Source: Hordeum vulgare subsp. vulgare (lineage: Eukaryota > Streptophyta > Magnoliopsida > Poales > Poaceae). Taken from it: DNA of 64,000 nt. This document shows positions 33,144 through 44,354 of this stretch, one piece after another; position 1 is the first letter of the stretch, and each line of letters starts with the position of its first letter. The stretch covers positions 534,244,083 to 534,308,082 of the forward strand of contig NC_058520.1 in NCBI RefSeq assembly GCF_904849725.1, written 5' to 3'. The notes beneath the pieces were generated by a model that saw nothing but the letters and a program-made list of their open reading frames with translations, had not been told where the DNA came from and searched no databases. Both the position numbers and the translations under genes were made by a program.

Positions 33144-34699
33144 AGCTACGGCAACAAATATCCTTCCTTGGCGCTAGGAATTCTTCTTGTTACTTCTCTG
33201 GTTTGCGTCGGTTTTCCCTTGAAGAGGAAAGGGTGATGCAGCACAGGAGCAGTAAGTATTTCCCTTAGTTTGAGAACCAAGGTATAGATCCAGAAGGAGG
33301 GCCTCGTCAAGTCCAGAGTACCTGCGCAAACACAAACAAGCTTGCACCCAACGGTTCAAAGGGGTTGTCAATCCCTTCAAGATTGTTTGCAAAGTGAGAT
33401 CTGAAGGTGGAAAGTGCAACGAAGTAAAAAGTCTAAGGCTGAAAATATGGTGTGGAGTAGACCGTGGGGGCCATAGTGTTCACTAGAGGCTTCTCTCATA
33501 ATAGCAAATATCACGGTGGGTGAACAAATTACTGTCGAGCAATTGATAGAACCACGCAAAGTCATGACGATATCTAAGTCAATGATCATACATATAGGCA
33601 TCACGTCCGAGACAAGTAGACCGACACTTTCTGCATCTACTACTATTACTCCACACATCGACCGCTATCCAGCGTGCATCTAGTGTATTGAGTTCATGAC
33701 GAACAGAGTAACGCCTTAAGCAAGATGACATGATGTAGAGGGATAATCTCAAACCAATGATGAAAACCCCATCTTCTTACCCTTGATGGGAACAACACGA
33801 TGCTTGCCTCGCTACCCCTTCTGTCATTGGGTGAGGTCACCGCACCGTATGAACCCAAAACCAAGCACTTCTCCCATTGCAAGAATCATATATCTAGTTG
33901 GCCAGACAAAACCCACAACTCGAAGAGAATTACAAGGATATGAAATCATGCATAAGAGAGATCAGAAGAAACTCAGATAAGATTCATAGATAATCTGATC
34001 ATAAATCCACAATTCATCGGATCTCAACAAACACACCGCAAAAGAAGATTACATCGGATAGATCTCCATGAAGATCATGGAGACTTTGTATTGAAGATCC
34101 AAGAGAGAGAGAAGAAGCCATCTAGCTACTAGCTATGGACCCGTAGGTCTATGGTGAACTACTCACACATCATCGTAGAGGTCATGGTGTTGATCAAGAA
34201 GCCCTCCGTGTCCGAATCCCCCCTCCGGTAGGGCACCAGAACGTGCCGCAGATGGATCTTGCGGAGACAGAAGCTTGTGGCGGCGGAAAAGTGATTTCAA
34301 TGATCTCTAGATTTTTTTGGGATTTTTAGGGAATTTATAGGCGCAACCCCTAGGTCAGGGGGCGCTCAAGGGGCCCACAAGCCTGTGGGCCGCGGCCTAC
34401 CCCCTGTCCGCGGGGTGGGGGCTTGTGGGGCCCCTGAGGCTCCGCTGGCTTGGCTCCCAAGCTTCCCAATCTTCTTCTGTTCCGGAAAAAATCTTTTCGG
34501 TGATTTTCTTCCGTTTGGACTCCGTTTCAAAATCTCCTCTGGAAGGGGTCAAAAACATGGAAAAAACAGGAACTGGCACTTGGCACTGAGTTAATAAGTT
34601 AGTCCCAAAAAATATATAAAAGGCATGCAAAACATCCAAAGTTTGACAAGATAATAGCATGAAACCATCAAAAATTATAGATACATTGGAGACGTATCA
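33144..34699 (-). repeat. 5' LTR of the Sabrina-like element
   Basis: 1556 bp, starting TGATACGTCTCCAATG on the minus strand. Its partner is the split 3' LTR (1555 bp). It preserves the empty insertion site of the nested Angela element. A GC-rich hairpin lies at 34374-34430. Confidence 0.93.
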
Positions 34700-34704
34700 G
34701 TGAT
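34700..34704. repeat. Target-site duplication GTGAT, right copy
   Basis: This pairs with 17029-17033 around the Sabrina-like element. Confidence 0.92.
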
Positions 34705-35655
34705 GAACATGAGCCTAATGATAATATCAATAGTGATGTTCATGATGATGCTCAACCTAGCAATGATAAGGATGTGGAGATTGAACCTGTTGATCTTGAT
34801 AACCCACAGCCTAAGGCTAGGAGATACGATAAGAATGACTTCGCTGCTAGGAAGCATGGTAAAGAACGGGAACCATGGGTTCAGAAACCCATGCCCTTTC
34901 CTCCCAAACCATCCAAGAAAAAGGATGATGAGGATTTTTAGCGCTTTGTTGAAATGATTAGACTGGTCTTTTTGCAAATGAGTTTGACAGATATGCTCAA
35001 AATGTCTCTGTATGCTAAGTACATGAAGGATATTGTGACTAATAAGAGGAAGATACCTGAGGTTGAGATTTCCACCATGCTCGCTAATTATACCTTCAAG
35101 GGTGGAACTCCTAAGAAACTAGGTGATCCCGGTGTGCCCACTATACCTTGCTCCATTAAAGGCAACTACGTTAGAACTGCTTTATGCGACCTTGGAGCCA
35201 GTGTTAGTGTTATGCCTCTCTCTCTTTATCATAGACTTGAACTGGATAAGTTGACTCCCACTGAAATCTCTCTGCAAATGGCCGACAAATCAACTGCTTT
35301 CCTTATAGGTATTTGTGAGGATGTTCCTGTTGTGGTTGCTAACGTCACTATCTTAACAGACTTTGTTATCTTCGATATTCCCGAGGACGATGCCATGGTG
35401 GTCATCCTTGGAAGACCCTTTTTAAACACTGTAGGGGCTGTTATGGATTGCAACAAAGGCAATGTCACTTTCCATGTCAACGGTAATGAGCATACGGTGC
35501 ACTTTCCGAAGAAGCAATATCGACTACATTGCATCAATGCTATCGAAAAAACTACATCGATTCTTATTGGGAGCTTTGATTGCCCTATACCTCCTGTTAA
35601 GATGAAGTATGATTTGATTGTCGGGGATATTCACATCCCCATTGAGGTGACCTAG
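34702..35655 (+). pseudogene. Gag-retropepsin of element B, 3' part
   Basis: This continues the gag reading frame interrupted at 17033. It begins in the acidic linker, runs through the KPMPFPPKPSKKK block, and contains one nonsense codon (TAG, 34939-34941). After that it is open to the stop at 35655. The retropepsin carries CDLGASVSVMPLSL and the VILGRPFLNT block and ends HIPIEVT, like element A. The two halves together give a gene of the same size and order as in A. No RT or integrase follows. Confidence 0.9.
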
Positions 35656-36452
35656 TGACTATTCGAAAATTCTCCTTTCTCTTTTGTGATTCAAAAAGTT
35701 TGTCAAGGAGACTTGATCAACCTCGTTGACGGATTTCTTTCGATACTGTGAGATGGATTAATCGAGGAGTCACAAACCTCTATTCCAAGCTTTCACCTTC
35801 GGTTGCTTAGAAGAAAAATGATAGATTTAGTTTAGTTTTCCCTGTTTTCTGTTTTAGCGTCCCGGAGAAAAGTACCCCGAAAATAAAAGTTCTCCGAACG
35901 TCCTGAAAATCAAGTATGTTTTTTTCTGGAATTTTTGAAAAATACTGAGACGAAGAGCTAGTCTGGGGGCTGCACCAGTGGGCCACAAGCCCTAGAGGCG
36001 CGGGCACCCCCCGGCCGCGCCTACCAGGCTTGTGGGGCCCACATGCATGCCCTCCACTCATTCTAGCTCCCATCTGCTCCTCCTACCTCCAGAAAAAATC
36101 GTTTCGCAGCTCAAACCCGTGTTCTTGCTCTTCTTGCTAGGATTTTTGATCTCTTTGCTTAAAGCACCATTCTCCGAACTGTTTTGGGGAAATTACTCCT
36201 TCGTAAGTGACTCCTCCATTGGTCCAATTAGTTTTTGCTCTAGTGCCTTATACATCGCGTATTTTTGTTGCCTTGGTGACCATGTTCTTGAGCTTTGCAT
36301 GCTAATTTTAGCTGGTCCCAAGTAGTTTTGATGCGTAATATGGCCTCTAGGTACTTGTGGGAGTAGTTGCTATGAATTTTGTTGAGCCTTGTTCACTTTT
36401 CCTTAGAGTCACTAAAAATTTCAGAAAATTTCAGAGATAGAAAAGGGAAAAG
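35656..36452 (+). other. LTR-like intergenic segment with GC hairpin in element B
   Basis: This lies between the retropepsin stop and the ORF1-like start. At 35870-36100 it has AAAAGTTCTCCGAACGTCCTG, a TTTTTTCTGGAATTTTTGAAAA stretch, a hairpin (CCACAAGCC 35983-35991 with GGCTTGTGG 36027-36035, inner stem AGGCGCGG/CCGCGCCT) and a CCAGAAAAAATCG block. The same order is seen in the solo LTR (minus strand, about 30910 down to 30680), so an LTR leader copy sits ahead of the 3' gene. Confidence 0.75.
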
Positions 36453-37522
36453 ATGAGGAGGTTCTTAAGAGGCTCTTCAAGCCGTGACCCCAAGGATGAT
36501 GGAAGTGAGAAGAAGCCCAAGTATCCGGTCCCCCGAGTTGCAGAAGTTCGAGCGTGCGAGTGGCCAAGCGATGTGTTCTTACGCGCCACCGGACTTTATG
36601 ATGACTTTTATTACTTGGTGGAGAACGCAGGCCTTGCCGCCTTCGTTGAAGATAAGTGTCCGCAATACCTCCTCCTCAGTAATCTCTTCGTACAAAGCTT
36701 TAACTTCTATATAAGGAAGAATCCTCCTTTGGTTGAGTTCAAATTATATGATATCCCCCAGCGCATGTCACTCCAGGATTTTTGCAATGTTTGCAAATTT
36801 CCTTTTGTTGGGTATATTCATGAACCTCGTCCACGGGACTTGGAAGCTTTCATCGATACTATTGCTGTAGGAGAAGAGAGAGGAGTGTCTTGCGCTAGAG
36901 CTCCTAGCATACATTTTCCCGTGCTTCGGTACTTCTCACTATTTGTGGGAAAATGTTTGATTGTCCGTGGGAAAGCTGGGTCCCTGAGCTCCCCAGATAT
37001 TGCGGTTTTGCGCGAAGCCCTTTATAATGATAAAACTTTTAGCTTGGGCGCTATAGTAGCTCAACGGTTGAACACGAACCGTTCTAAAGGCGTTGTCTAT
37101 GGAGGTATCTATGCTACTCGTCTTGCTAGACATTTTGAGATACCTATTAGACTGGAGGAGGAAGAAGAGATTCTTCTTCCCTAGAGATATCTAGATTATG
37201 ATAGCATGGTTCGCCATGACTTTCTTGATAGAGATATAAATAGAAGGATTATTTATAACCTGGTATTTAGTCAGGGTACTCGTGAGACTATTACTTTGCC
37301 TGCTCCTTCTTTGTTCAATCTTCATGCATGTAGGTACATTATTATGCCCTCGGAAATCTATGCATATTGGGGCTAGCCCAACCACAGGTGCCCGTGCCCG
37401 AGCCACCAGTCGAGTACCAGACGCCAGTTTATCAGTGGGAGCCAGAGGAGCTCACACAGCAGTGGCATCCTCAGTCCACTCCGGATTACCCTAGAGCTGG
37501 TTATTTCCCTCCTTGGGAGTAG
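36453..37522 (+). pseudogene. Athila ORF1-like gene of element B
   Basis: From the ATG at 36453, 243 codons are open to a TAG at 37182-37184. The same frame continues to a second TAG at 37374-37376. A shifted frame with a Pro/Gln/Glu-rich tail then ends at 37522. The N-terminus is basic and serine-rich. The body has blocks such as F-Y-Y-L-V-E-N-A-G-L and M-S-L-Q-D-F-C-N-V-C-K-F-P that I associate with the ATHILA ORF-1 family; the exact family call needs a profile search. Its function is unknown. It occupies the position of the env-like 3' ORF of Athila elements, but I see no signal peptide or transmembrane segment. Element A carried the same gene, cut off by the Angela insertion near 9240. 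Confidence 0.75.
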
Positions 37523-39474
37523 ACCAACTTAGGCCAAAAGCCTAAGCTTGGGGGAGTACGTGTTTCCCACCGACTTTACATTCTTGCTTATGCTTTCACT
37601 TTGTTTGTCGGTGTTCACACTTTGCCACTGTATCACCCATGCTAGTTTATTCCTTTTTCTCATTTTCTTTTCGTGTGCTGTCTAGTTTGAGAAAACCCAA
37701 AAAGATTTTCCTTTTCTTCTTTTGCTTGTTGGGAGCTTTCCCGTGTAAATAGTTTTCTTTTTCTTTGGGTCAAGGTAGAAGACCATGGTTACAATGTTTA
37801 GTGGCTCTCGCATGCATATCTGTTTGTTTGTTAAAGAGCCATATTACTTTGTCTTCTCCTTTGTGTTTGCCTGCAGATTCCAGCTTAGTCCAATGTACGA
37901 GCACTCTTATTATTGTTCACATCATTCGGTCCTGCAAGTGAAAGGCAATAATGACGATATATGATGAAGTGACTGAGCCTGGAAAAGCTGGTATGAACTC
38001 GATCTATTTTGTTTTTGTAAATATGACTAGCTCATCGTTCCTCATTCAGCTTTGTTGTGAGAGAAACATGTTTGCAATGACAACTTAGAGATCATAGTTT
38101 CTGATGCCATGCTTAATTAGCTAGGAGCTTATAATGGTTTGTCTTGGATGCCCACATGAATGTTGAGATGACTATGATGTAGTATGATAGGATGGTATCC
38201 TCCTTTGAATGATTCAAGTGGCTTGACTTGGCGCATGTTCACACATGTAGTTGAAACAAAATCAACATAGCCTCTATGATATTCATGTTCATGGTGATTT
38301 ATGTCCTACTCATGCTTTCACCCAATGTTATTTAATCTCAATGCATTTTGATGACTATTGTCGCTCTCTAGTTGGTCGCTTCCCAGTCTTTTACTAGCCT
38401 TCACTTGAACTAAGGGGGAATACTGCTTGTGCATCCACTTCCATAAACCCAAAGTTGTTCCATATGAGTCCACCATACCTACCTATATGCGGTATCTACC
38501 TACCGTTCCAAGTAAATCTGCATGTGCCACTCTCTAAACCTTCAAGAAATAATCTGATTTGCATGCCCGAACCACTCATGTGGTGACAGGGGGCTATCAG
38601 TATCTTCGATGCTAGGCGTGTTATCCTCGATATGTGTTTATTCACTATCATTCACGAGAAAGGGGCCGGTAATTGGAATTCCCAGTTCCATGCTCAAATC
38701 GAAAAGATAATTGCAAACAAAACTCCCCCTGGATTGATGTTGGTATGGACGGCACCCGAGTATTCGGCTAGTCGTGGAGTGTGATTGATTGGTGGTGGGG
38801 GAATCAAAACTTTACTTTTCTGTTTGGGAACCGCCTATAGCATGTGTAGCGTGGAAGATGGTGAGAACTCTTGGTCATTGCGTTGACAATGAAAGCATGC
38901 CACCCAAAATTATTATCTCTGTTTTCAAAGCTTGAGCTCTCGCACCTCTGCAAATCAATGCTTCCCTCTGTGAAGGGCCTGTCTACTTATGTTCCTACTG
39001 AGTCATCCTCCTCTTATAAAAGCACCAATTAGAGAGCACCTCTGTCATTTTTTTGCTTTGCTCTTAACTGTGTTGAGTATGACTGTGACTGGATCTTCAT
39101 TGCCATGAATTACGATGTTTAGTTAGCCCTTGGTCTTTGAAGGTGCTCTGCATTTATGTTTTGCGGTCTCAGAAAGAGCTAGCAAGATACCATCTATTTG
39201 TACTGCTTCTTGATTGTTTTGATTGAAGTGTTGACGTTTGAGACTTATTATTATTTGCTCGCTAGATGATTATGCCATTGACATTAGTTTACCGTGAGAC
39301 CTAGATCTCATTTGCTTATGTGGTTTGCTTGTGATCTTGCTGAAATTCTGGTTATGAGTTAGACATAGTTGCAACAACAAGATCAAACAGAGTTCGTAAA
39401 AGTTTTTCTTTTGTCTCTTTGAGTTTGTCAACTGAATTGCTTGAGGACAAGCAAGGCTTTAAGTTTGGGGGAGT
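37523..39474 (+). other. 3' noncoding region of element B with two polypurine tracts
   Basis: About 1.95 kb without a supported ORF. A tract AAGCTTGGGGGAGT lies at 37544-37557, only 21 bp after the ORF1-like gene. A second, AAGTTTGGGGGAGT at 39461-39474, abuts the 3' LTR start and is the functional position. Confidence 0.75.
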
Positions 39475-39567
39475 TGATACGTCTCCATCGTATCTACTTT
39501 TTCGAACTCTTTTGCCCTTCTTTTTGACGGGGATTGATCCGTAGTATCCACTATGTAATCGAGTTAG
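39475..39567 (+). repeat. Scrambled remnant of the 3' LTR of element B
   Basis: It starts with the true LTR beginning TGATACGTCTCCATCG (39475-39520). It then jumps to an internal LTR block ending CCACTATGT (39521-39556), then to AATCGAGTTAG, a block that normally lies before the preceding one. At 39567 it passes directly into the coding sequence of element C. The order change points to a deletion with filler DNA. Confidence 0.75.
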
Positions 39568-42500
39568 GTATGAATTTCAAGTTTGAATGCATTAAATCCT
39601 TTATTGAAACAAAGACTTTTTGTGACTTTAGTGCTAAGTATGGACTTGACTCTGAGATAGTAGCTTCACTGTGTGAATCCTTTGCTGCTCATATTGATCT
39701 CCCGAAAGAGAAGTGGTTTAAATATCATCCTCCTTTAGAAGTCAATGAGTTAAACCCAATCCAGTTGAAGAGAAAGTCATTGCCTATAATGATCCAGTTG
39801 TTCCCAGTGCTTACATTGAGAAACCACCTTTCCCTGTTAGGATAAAGGATCATTCTAAAGCTTCAACTATGATACGTAGAGGCTACATTAGAACACCTAC
39901 ACCCCCTAAGCAAATTAGAGTTGAACCTAGCATTGCTATTATCAAAGATATCTTGTCTGACGATATAGAGGGACATAATATTCACTTATGTGAAGATGCT
40001 GCTAGAATTGCTAAACCTCATGCTAGAGACAAACATATGCATGTTGTTGGCATGCCTGTTGTTTCTGTTAAGATAGGAGATCATTGCTATCATGGTTTAT
40101 GTGACGTGGGTGCTAGTGTTAGTGCAATACCTCAATCCTTATATGATGAAATCAAAGACGAGATTGCACCTATTGAGATAGAACCTATTGATGTCACTAT
40201 TCAGCTTGCCAATAGAGATACTATCTGCCGTGTGGGAATTGTTAGGGATGTTGAAGTCTTGTGTGGTAAAACGAAATATCCTGCTGATTTCCTCATTCTT
40301 GCTACCACTCAAGATAGCTTTTGTCCCATCATATTTGGCAGACCCTTCCTCAATACCGCCAATGCTCATATTGACTGTGAGAAGCAAATTGTCACTGTTG
40401 GCTTTGAAGTTGTGTCACATGAGTTCAATTTCTCCAAGTTTGGTAGACAACCTCATGAAAAGGAGTTTCCTTGTAAGGATGAAACTATTTCCTTAGCTTC
40501 TATTGCCGTGCCTCCTACTGATCCTTTAGAGCAATACTTGCTTGAGCGTGAAAATGATATGCATATGGATGAAAGGGATGAGATAGATAGAGTTGTCTTA
40601 GAACAATATCATATTCTTAAGAATAATTTGCCTGTTGAACTGCTTGGGGATCCACCTCCACCAAAGGGTGACCCTGTGTTCGAGCTTAAACAGTTGCCAG
40701 ATACTCTTAAGTATGCTTATCTTGATGAAAAAGAGATATATCCTGTCATAATTAGTGTTAGCCTCTCAGAGCATGAAGAAAAGAAGTTACTAAAAACTCT
40801 GAGGAAGCACCGTGCTGCTATTGGAATACTCTTAATGATCTTAAGGGCATTAGTCCCACTCTATGTCAGCACAAGATTAAAACTGATCCTGATTCCAAAC
40901 TAGTTGCTAATCATCAAGGGAGACTGAATCCTAAGATGAAAGAGGTAGTAAGAAAAGAAATACTAAAGCTCTTGGAAGAGGGTATTATCTATCTTGTTGC
41001 TCATAGTTATTGGGTAAGTCCGGTGCATTGCGTCCCTAAGAAGGGAGGCATTACTGTTGTCCCTAATGATAAGGATGAATTGACCCCACACAAGATTATT
41101 ACTCTCTATAGGATGGTGATCGATTTTAGGAAATTGAATAAAGCCACTAGGAAAGATCATTACCCTTTGCCTTTTATCGACCAAATGCTAGAAAGACTGT
41201 CTAAACACACACACTTCTGCTTTCTATACGGTTATTCTAGTTTCTCCCAAATACCAGTTGCACAATCTGACCAGGAGAAAACCACTTTCATCTGCCCTTC
41301 CGGTACCTTTGCTTATAGACATATGCCTTTTGGCTTATGTAATGCATCTGTCACCTTTCAAAGATGTATGATGGCTATATTCTCTGACTTTTGTGACAAG
41401 ATTGTCGAGGTTTTCATGGATGACTTTTCCGTTTATTGGTCTTCTTTTGATGATTGGTCTTGCAGAGATGTAAAGATACCAATCTTGTCTTGAATTGGGA
41501 GAAGTGCCACTTTATGGTTAATGAAGGCATCGTCTTAGGTCATGAAATTTCTGAAAGAGGTATTGAAGTCGATAAGGCTAAGGTTGATGCAATCGAGAAA
41601 ATGCCATACCCCACAAATATCAAAGGTATAAGAAGTTTCCTTGGTCATGTTGGTTTCTATAGAAGATTCATTAAGGACTTCTCTAAGATTTCTAGGCCTC
41701 TTACCAATATCTTGCAAAAGGATATTCCTTTTGTTTTTGACGATGATTGTGAGGAAGCCTTCGAAATACTTAAGAAGGCCTTGATAACCGCACCTATTGT
41801 TCAACCACCTGATTGGAACTTACCTGTTGAAATCATGTGTGATGCTAGCAATTATGCTGTTGGTGCTGTCCTAGGGCAAAGAGTTGATAAGAAGCTGAAT
41901 GTTATTCACTATGCTAGTAAAACTCTAGACAGTGCCTAAAGAAACTATGCTACTATGGAAAAGGAATTTTTAGCAGTCGTGTTTTCATGTGAAAAGTTTA
42001 GGTCTTACATAGTTGATTCCAAAGTCACTATTCACACTGGTCATGCTGCTATTAAGTACCTCATGGAGAAGAAGGACACTAAACCTAGACTTATCAGATG
42101 GGTTCTCTTGCTACAAGAATTTGATTTACACGTTGTCGACAGGAAGGGTGCTGATAACCCCGTAGCAGATAACTTGTCTAGGTTGGAGAACGTTCTTGAT
42201 GACCCACAACCTATTGATGATAGCTTTCCTGATGAGCAACTGAATGTCATCAATGCTTCATGTAGTGCACCGTGGTATGCTGATTATGCAAACTATATTG
42301 TTGCCAAATATATACCACCTAGTTTCACATACCAGCAAAAGAAGAAATTCTTCTTTGATTTGAGACATTACTTTTGGGATGATCCTCACCTTTATAAGGA
42401 AGGAGTAGATGGTGTTATTAGACGTTGTGTACCTGAACATGAACAGGGACAGATCCTACAGAAGTGTCACTCTGAGGCCTACGAAGGACACCATGCGGGA

Positions 42501-43629
42501 GATAGAACTGCACACAAGGTATTGCAATCAGGTTTCTATTGGCCCACTCTCTTCAAGGATGCCCATAAGTTTGTCTTGTCTTGTGACGAATGTCAAAGAA
42601 TAGGTAATATCGGTAAACGTCAGGAAATGCCTATGAACTATTCACTTGTCATTGAACCATTTGATGTCTGGGGCTTTGATTATATGGGACCTTTTCCAAA
42701 ATCCAACGGGTATACTCATATCCTAGTTGTTGTTGATTACGTCACTAAGTGGGTAGAAGCTATCCCAACTAGTAGTGCTGATCACAACACCTCTATCAGG
42801 ATGCTTAAAGAAGTTATTTTCCCTAGATTTGGAGTCCCTAGATATCTAATGACTGATGGTGGTTCACATTTCATTCATGGTGCTTTCCGTAAAATTCTTG
42901 CTAAGTACGATGTAAATCGTAGAATTGTGTCTCCCTATGACCCTCAGTCCAGTGGTCAAGTAGAGCTAAGCAATAGAGAGATTAAACTGATTCTGCAAAA
43001 GACTGTCAGTAGGTCTAGAAAGAATTGTTCTAAGAATCTCGATGATGCACTGTGGGCTTATAGAACTGCCTATAAGAATCCCATGGGCATGTCTCCGTAC
43101 AAAATGGTGTACGACAAAGCATGTTACTTACCTCTTGAGCTAGAGCATAAATCTTATTGGGCAATCAAAGAGCTCAATTTTGATTTCAAACTTGCTGGTG
43201 AGAAGAGGTTATTTGACATCATCTCGCTTGATGAATGGTGAACTCGGGCATATGAGAATGCCAAGTTGTTCAAAGAAAATGTTAAGAGGTGGCATGATAA
43301 GAGGATACAAAAGCGTGAGTTCAATGTAGGTGATTATGTCTTGCTATATAATTCTCGTTTAAGATTTTTTGCAGGCAAGCTTCTCTCTAAATGGGAAGGT
43401 CCCTATATTGTTGAGGAAGTATATCGTTCCGGTGCTATCAAGATCAACAACACGGTAAGGTAATTGTCCGAGAGTTGTAAATGGGCAGAGAATCAAGCAT
43501 TATATCTCAGGTACTCCCATAAATGTTGAAAGCAATATTATCAATACCATAACTCCGGAGGAATACCTAAGGGATATTTATCAGCCTGTTTCAGACTCCG
43601 AAAACGAAGAGGTATGTGATTCGGTATGA
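39567..43629 (+). pseudogene. Gypsy polyprotein of element C: protease, RT, RNase H, integrase
   Basis: In order: end of gag (39567-39900), retropepsin (CDVGASVSAIPQSLY, IIFGRPFLNT), reverse transcriptase with FMDD at 41413-41424 (the form usual in Athila-type elements), RNase H including I-H-T-G-H-A-A (the aspartate normally in T-D-H is changed), and integrase. The integrase has an H-H-C-C finger around 42470-42600 and D, D, E blocks in [17 protein letters not shown] and V-E-L-S-N-R-E. Breaks: frameshifts near 39772, 40830 and 41450 (the last with a small deletion), TAA at 41937-41939, TGA at 43239-43241 and a frameshift near 43455. It ends near 43629. Confidence 0.9.
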
Positions 43630-43939
43630 AAACAGACTCCAAAAAATTTCCAGTAGGAATTTTTCTCTGTTTTGGAATATATGAAAAAATAGAAAAAATG
43701 GAAGTAGTCCGGAAAGCGCACGAGGAGGCGACAAGCCTGCCAGGCGCGGGCCGACCCCCTGGTCGCGCCTGGGGGGCTTGTGGCCACCTCGTGTGCCTCC
43801 TGGACTCCGTTTTCGTGCGGAGTACTCCTTCTGGTCTGGAAAATCATTATATATTCTCCCGAAGGGTCTGACCCTCGTATCATGCAAATTTCCTTTGTTT
43901 TTGTTTCGAGCCTGTTTTCTGCCGCAAATTTAGGGCAAG
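43630..43939 (+). other. LTR-like intergenic segment with GC hairpin in element C
   Basis: The hairpin pairs ACAAGCC (43731-43737) with GGCTTGT (43775-43781) and CCAGGCGCG with CGCGCCTGG inside. The preceding ACTCCAAAAAATTTCC and TTTTGGAATATATGAAAAAAT blocks resemble 46080-46135 in the LTR of this same element. Confidence 0.65.
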
Positions 43940-44354
43940 ATGTCTTCTCAAGATTTAGAGGGGGAGAGTTATGTGGCTGATTACCTTGCTAACCCCAAGA
44001 TCTATGGGGACTTGGATCGTTATGGCTGGAGCACTGATGAGGAAGAAGATTATGAACCCAAGGGGAAGGAAGGAACAAGTTCCAATGAGGAGGAGGCTCC
44101 TCTACCTCCACCTGGAAACACCCATGTGGAGTTCAAGAATCGAGCCTCCCTGACTCAAGGAAGAAGCCTAAGACTTTGTTTATCCCTTCTCGTTTCTTGC
44201 AGGGGAGTAAGCAAGAATTATGCCAAAGGGTGTTGAAGCTTGAAGAGGAAAATGATATCTGAGGGAGCAGAATTTTATGCTCAAGTGGAAATTAAACAAG
44301 CTCAAGAACTATGCAACAACTCCATCACCATCACCTCCAAAGGAAGACAACTAA
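43940..44354 (+). pseudogene. Small coiled-coil ORF of element C
   Basis: The ATG at 43940 opens an acidic N-terminus with a V-A-D-Y-L-A-N-P-K-I-Y-G-D-L-D block. Two one-base indels (near 44160 and 44265) interrupt a frame that otherwise continues to a TAA at 44352-44354, about 137 codons. The second half has leucines and charged residues in a heptad-like pattern (L-K-L-E-E-E-N-D..N-F-M-L-K-W-K-L-N-K-L-K), which suggests a coiled coil, and a short proline/serine tail. I do not recognise its function. It takes the place that the ORF1-like gene has in element B. Confidence 0.6.

Larger units (their letters stand above)
17034..34699 (-). mobile_element. Sabrina-like Athila-type element, complete, with two nested insertions
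   Basis: On the minus strand the element has a 5' LTR (34699 to 33144, 1556 bp), PBS, a gag-retropepsin gene (32910 to 31855), a long 3' noncoding region (31854 to 27422), a polypurine tract, and a 3' LTR (27421 to 26464 joined to 17630 to 17034, 1555 bp). Nested inside are a complete Angela-type element in the 3' LTR and a solo LTR in the 3' noncoding region. It is flanked by the perfect TSD GTGAT. It has no RT or integrase and no trace of either, so it is non-autonomous. The name Sabrina rests on memory of the LTR and of the 3' noncoding sequence; the structure does not depend on it. Confidence 0.92.
14266..39567 (+). mobile_element. Athila-type Gypsy element B (WHAM-like), split by a nested element
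   Basis: B comprises a truncated 5' LTR (to 15149), PBS, gag (15229-17033), then the 17.7-kb Sabrina-like insertion (17034-34699), the rest of gag-retropepsin (34700-35655), an LTR-like intergenic segment, an Athila ORF1-like gene (36453-37522), a 2-kb 3' noncoding region, a polypurine tract and a short scrambled 3' LTR remnant (39475-39567). Removing the insertion and one copy of the TSD GTGAT restores continuous gag homology. B has no RT or integrase. Its 5' and 3' ends are both rearranged, so no TSD for B itself can be found. Confidence 0.87.

Noticed and set aside
36453..37522. Calling the ORF1-like gene a retroviral envelope
   Set aside because: It occupies the env-like position, but I see no signal peptide, furin-type site or transmembrane segment.
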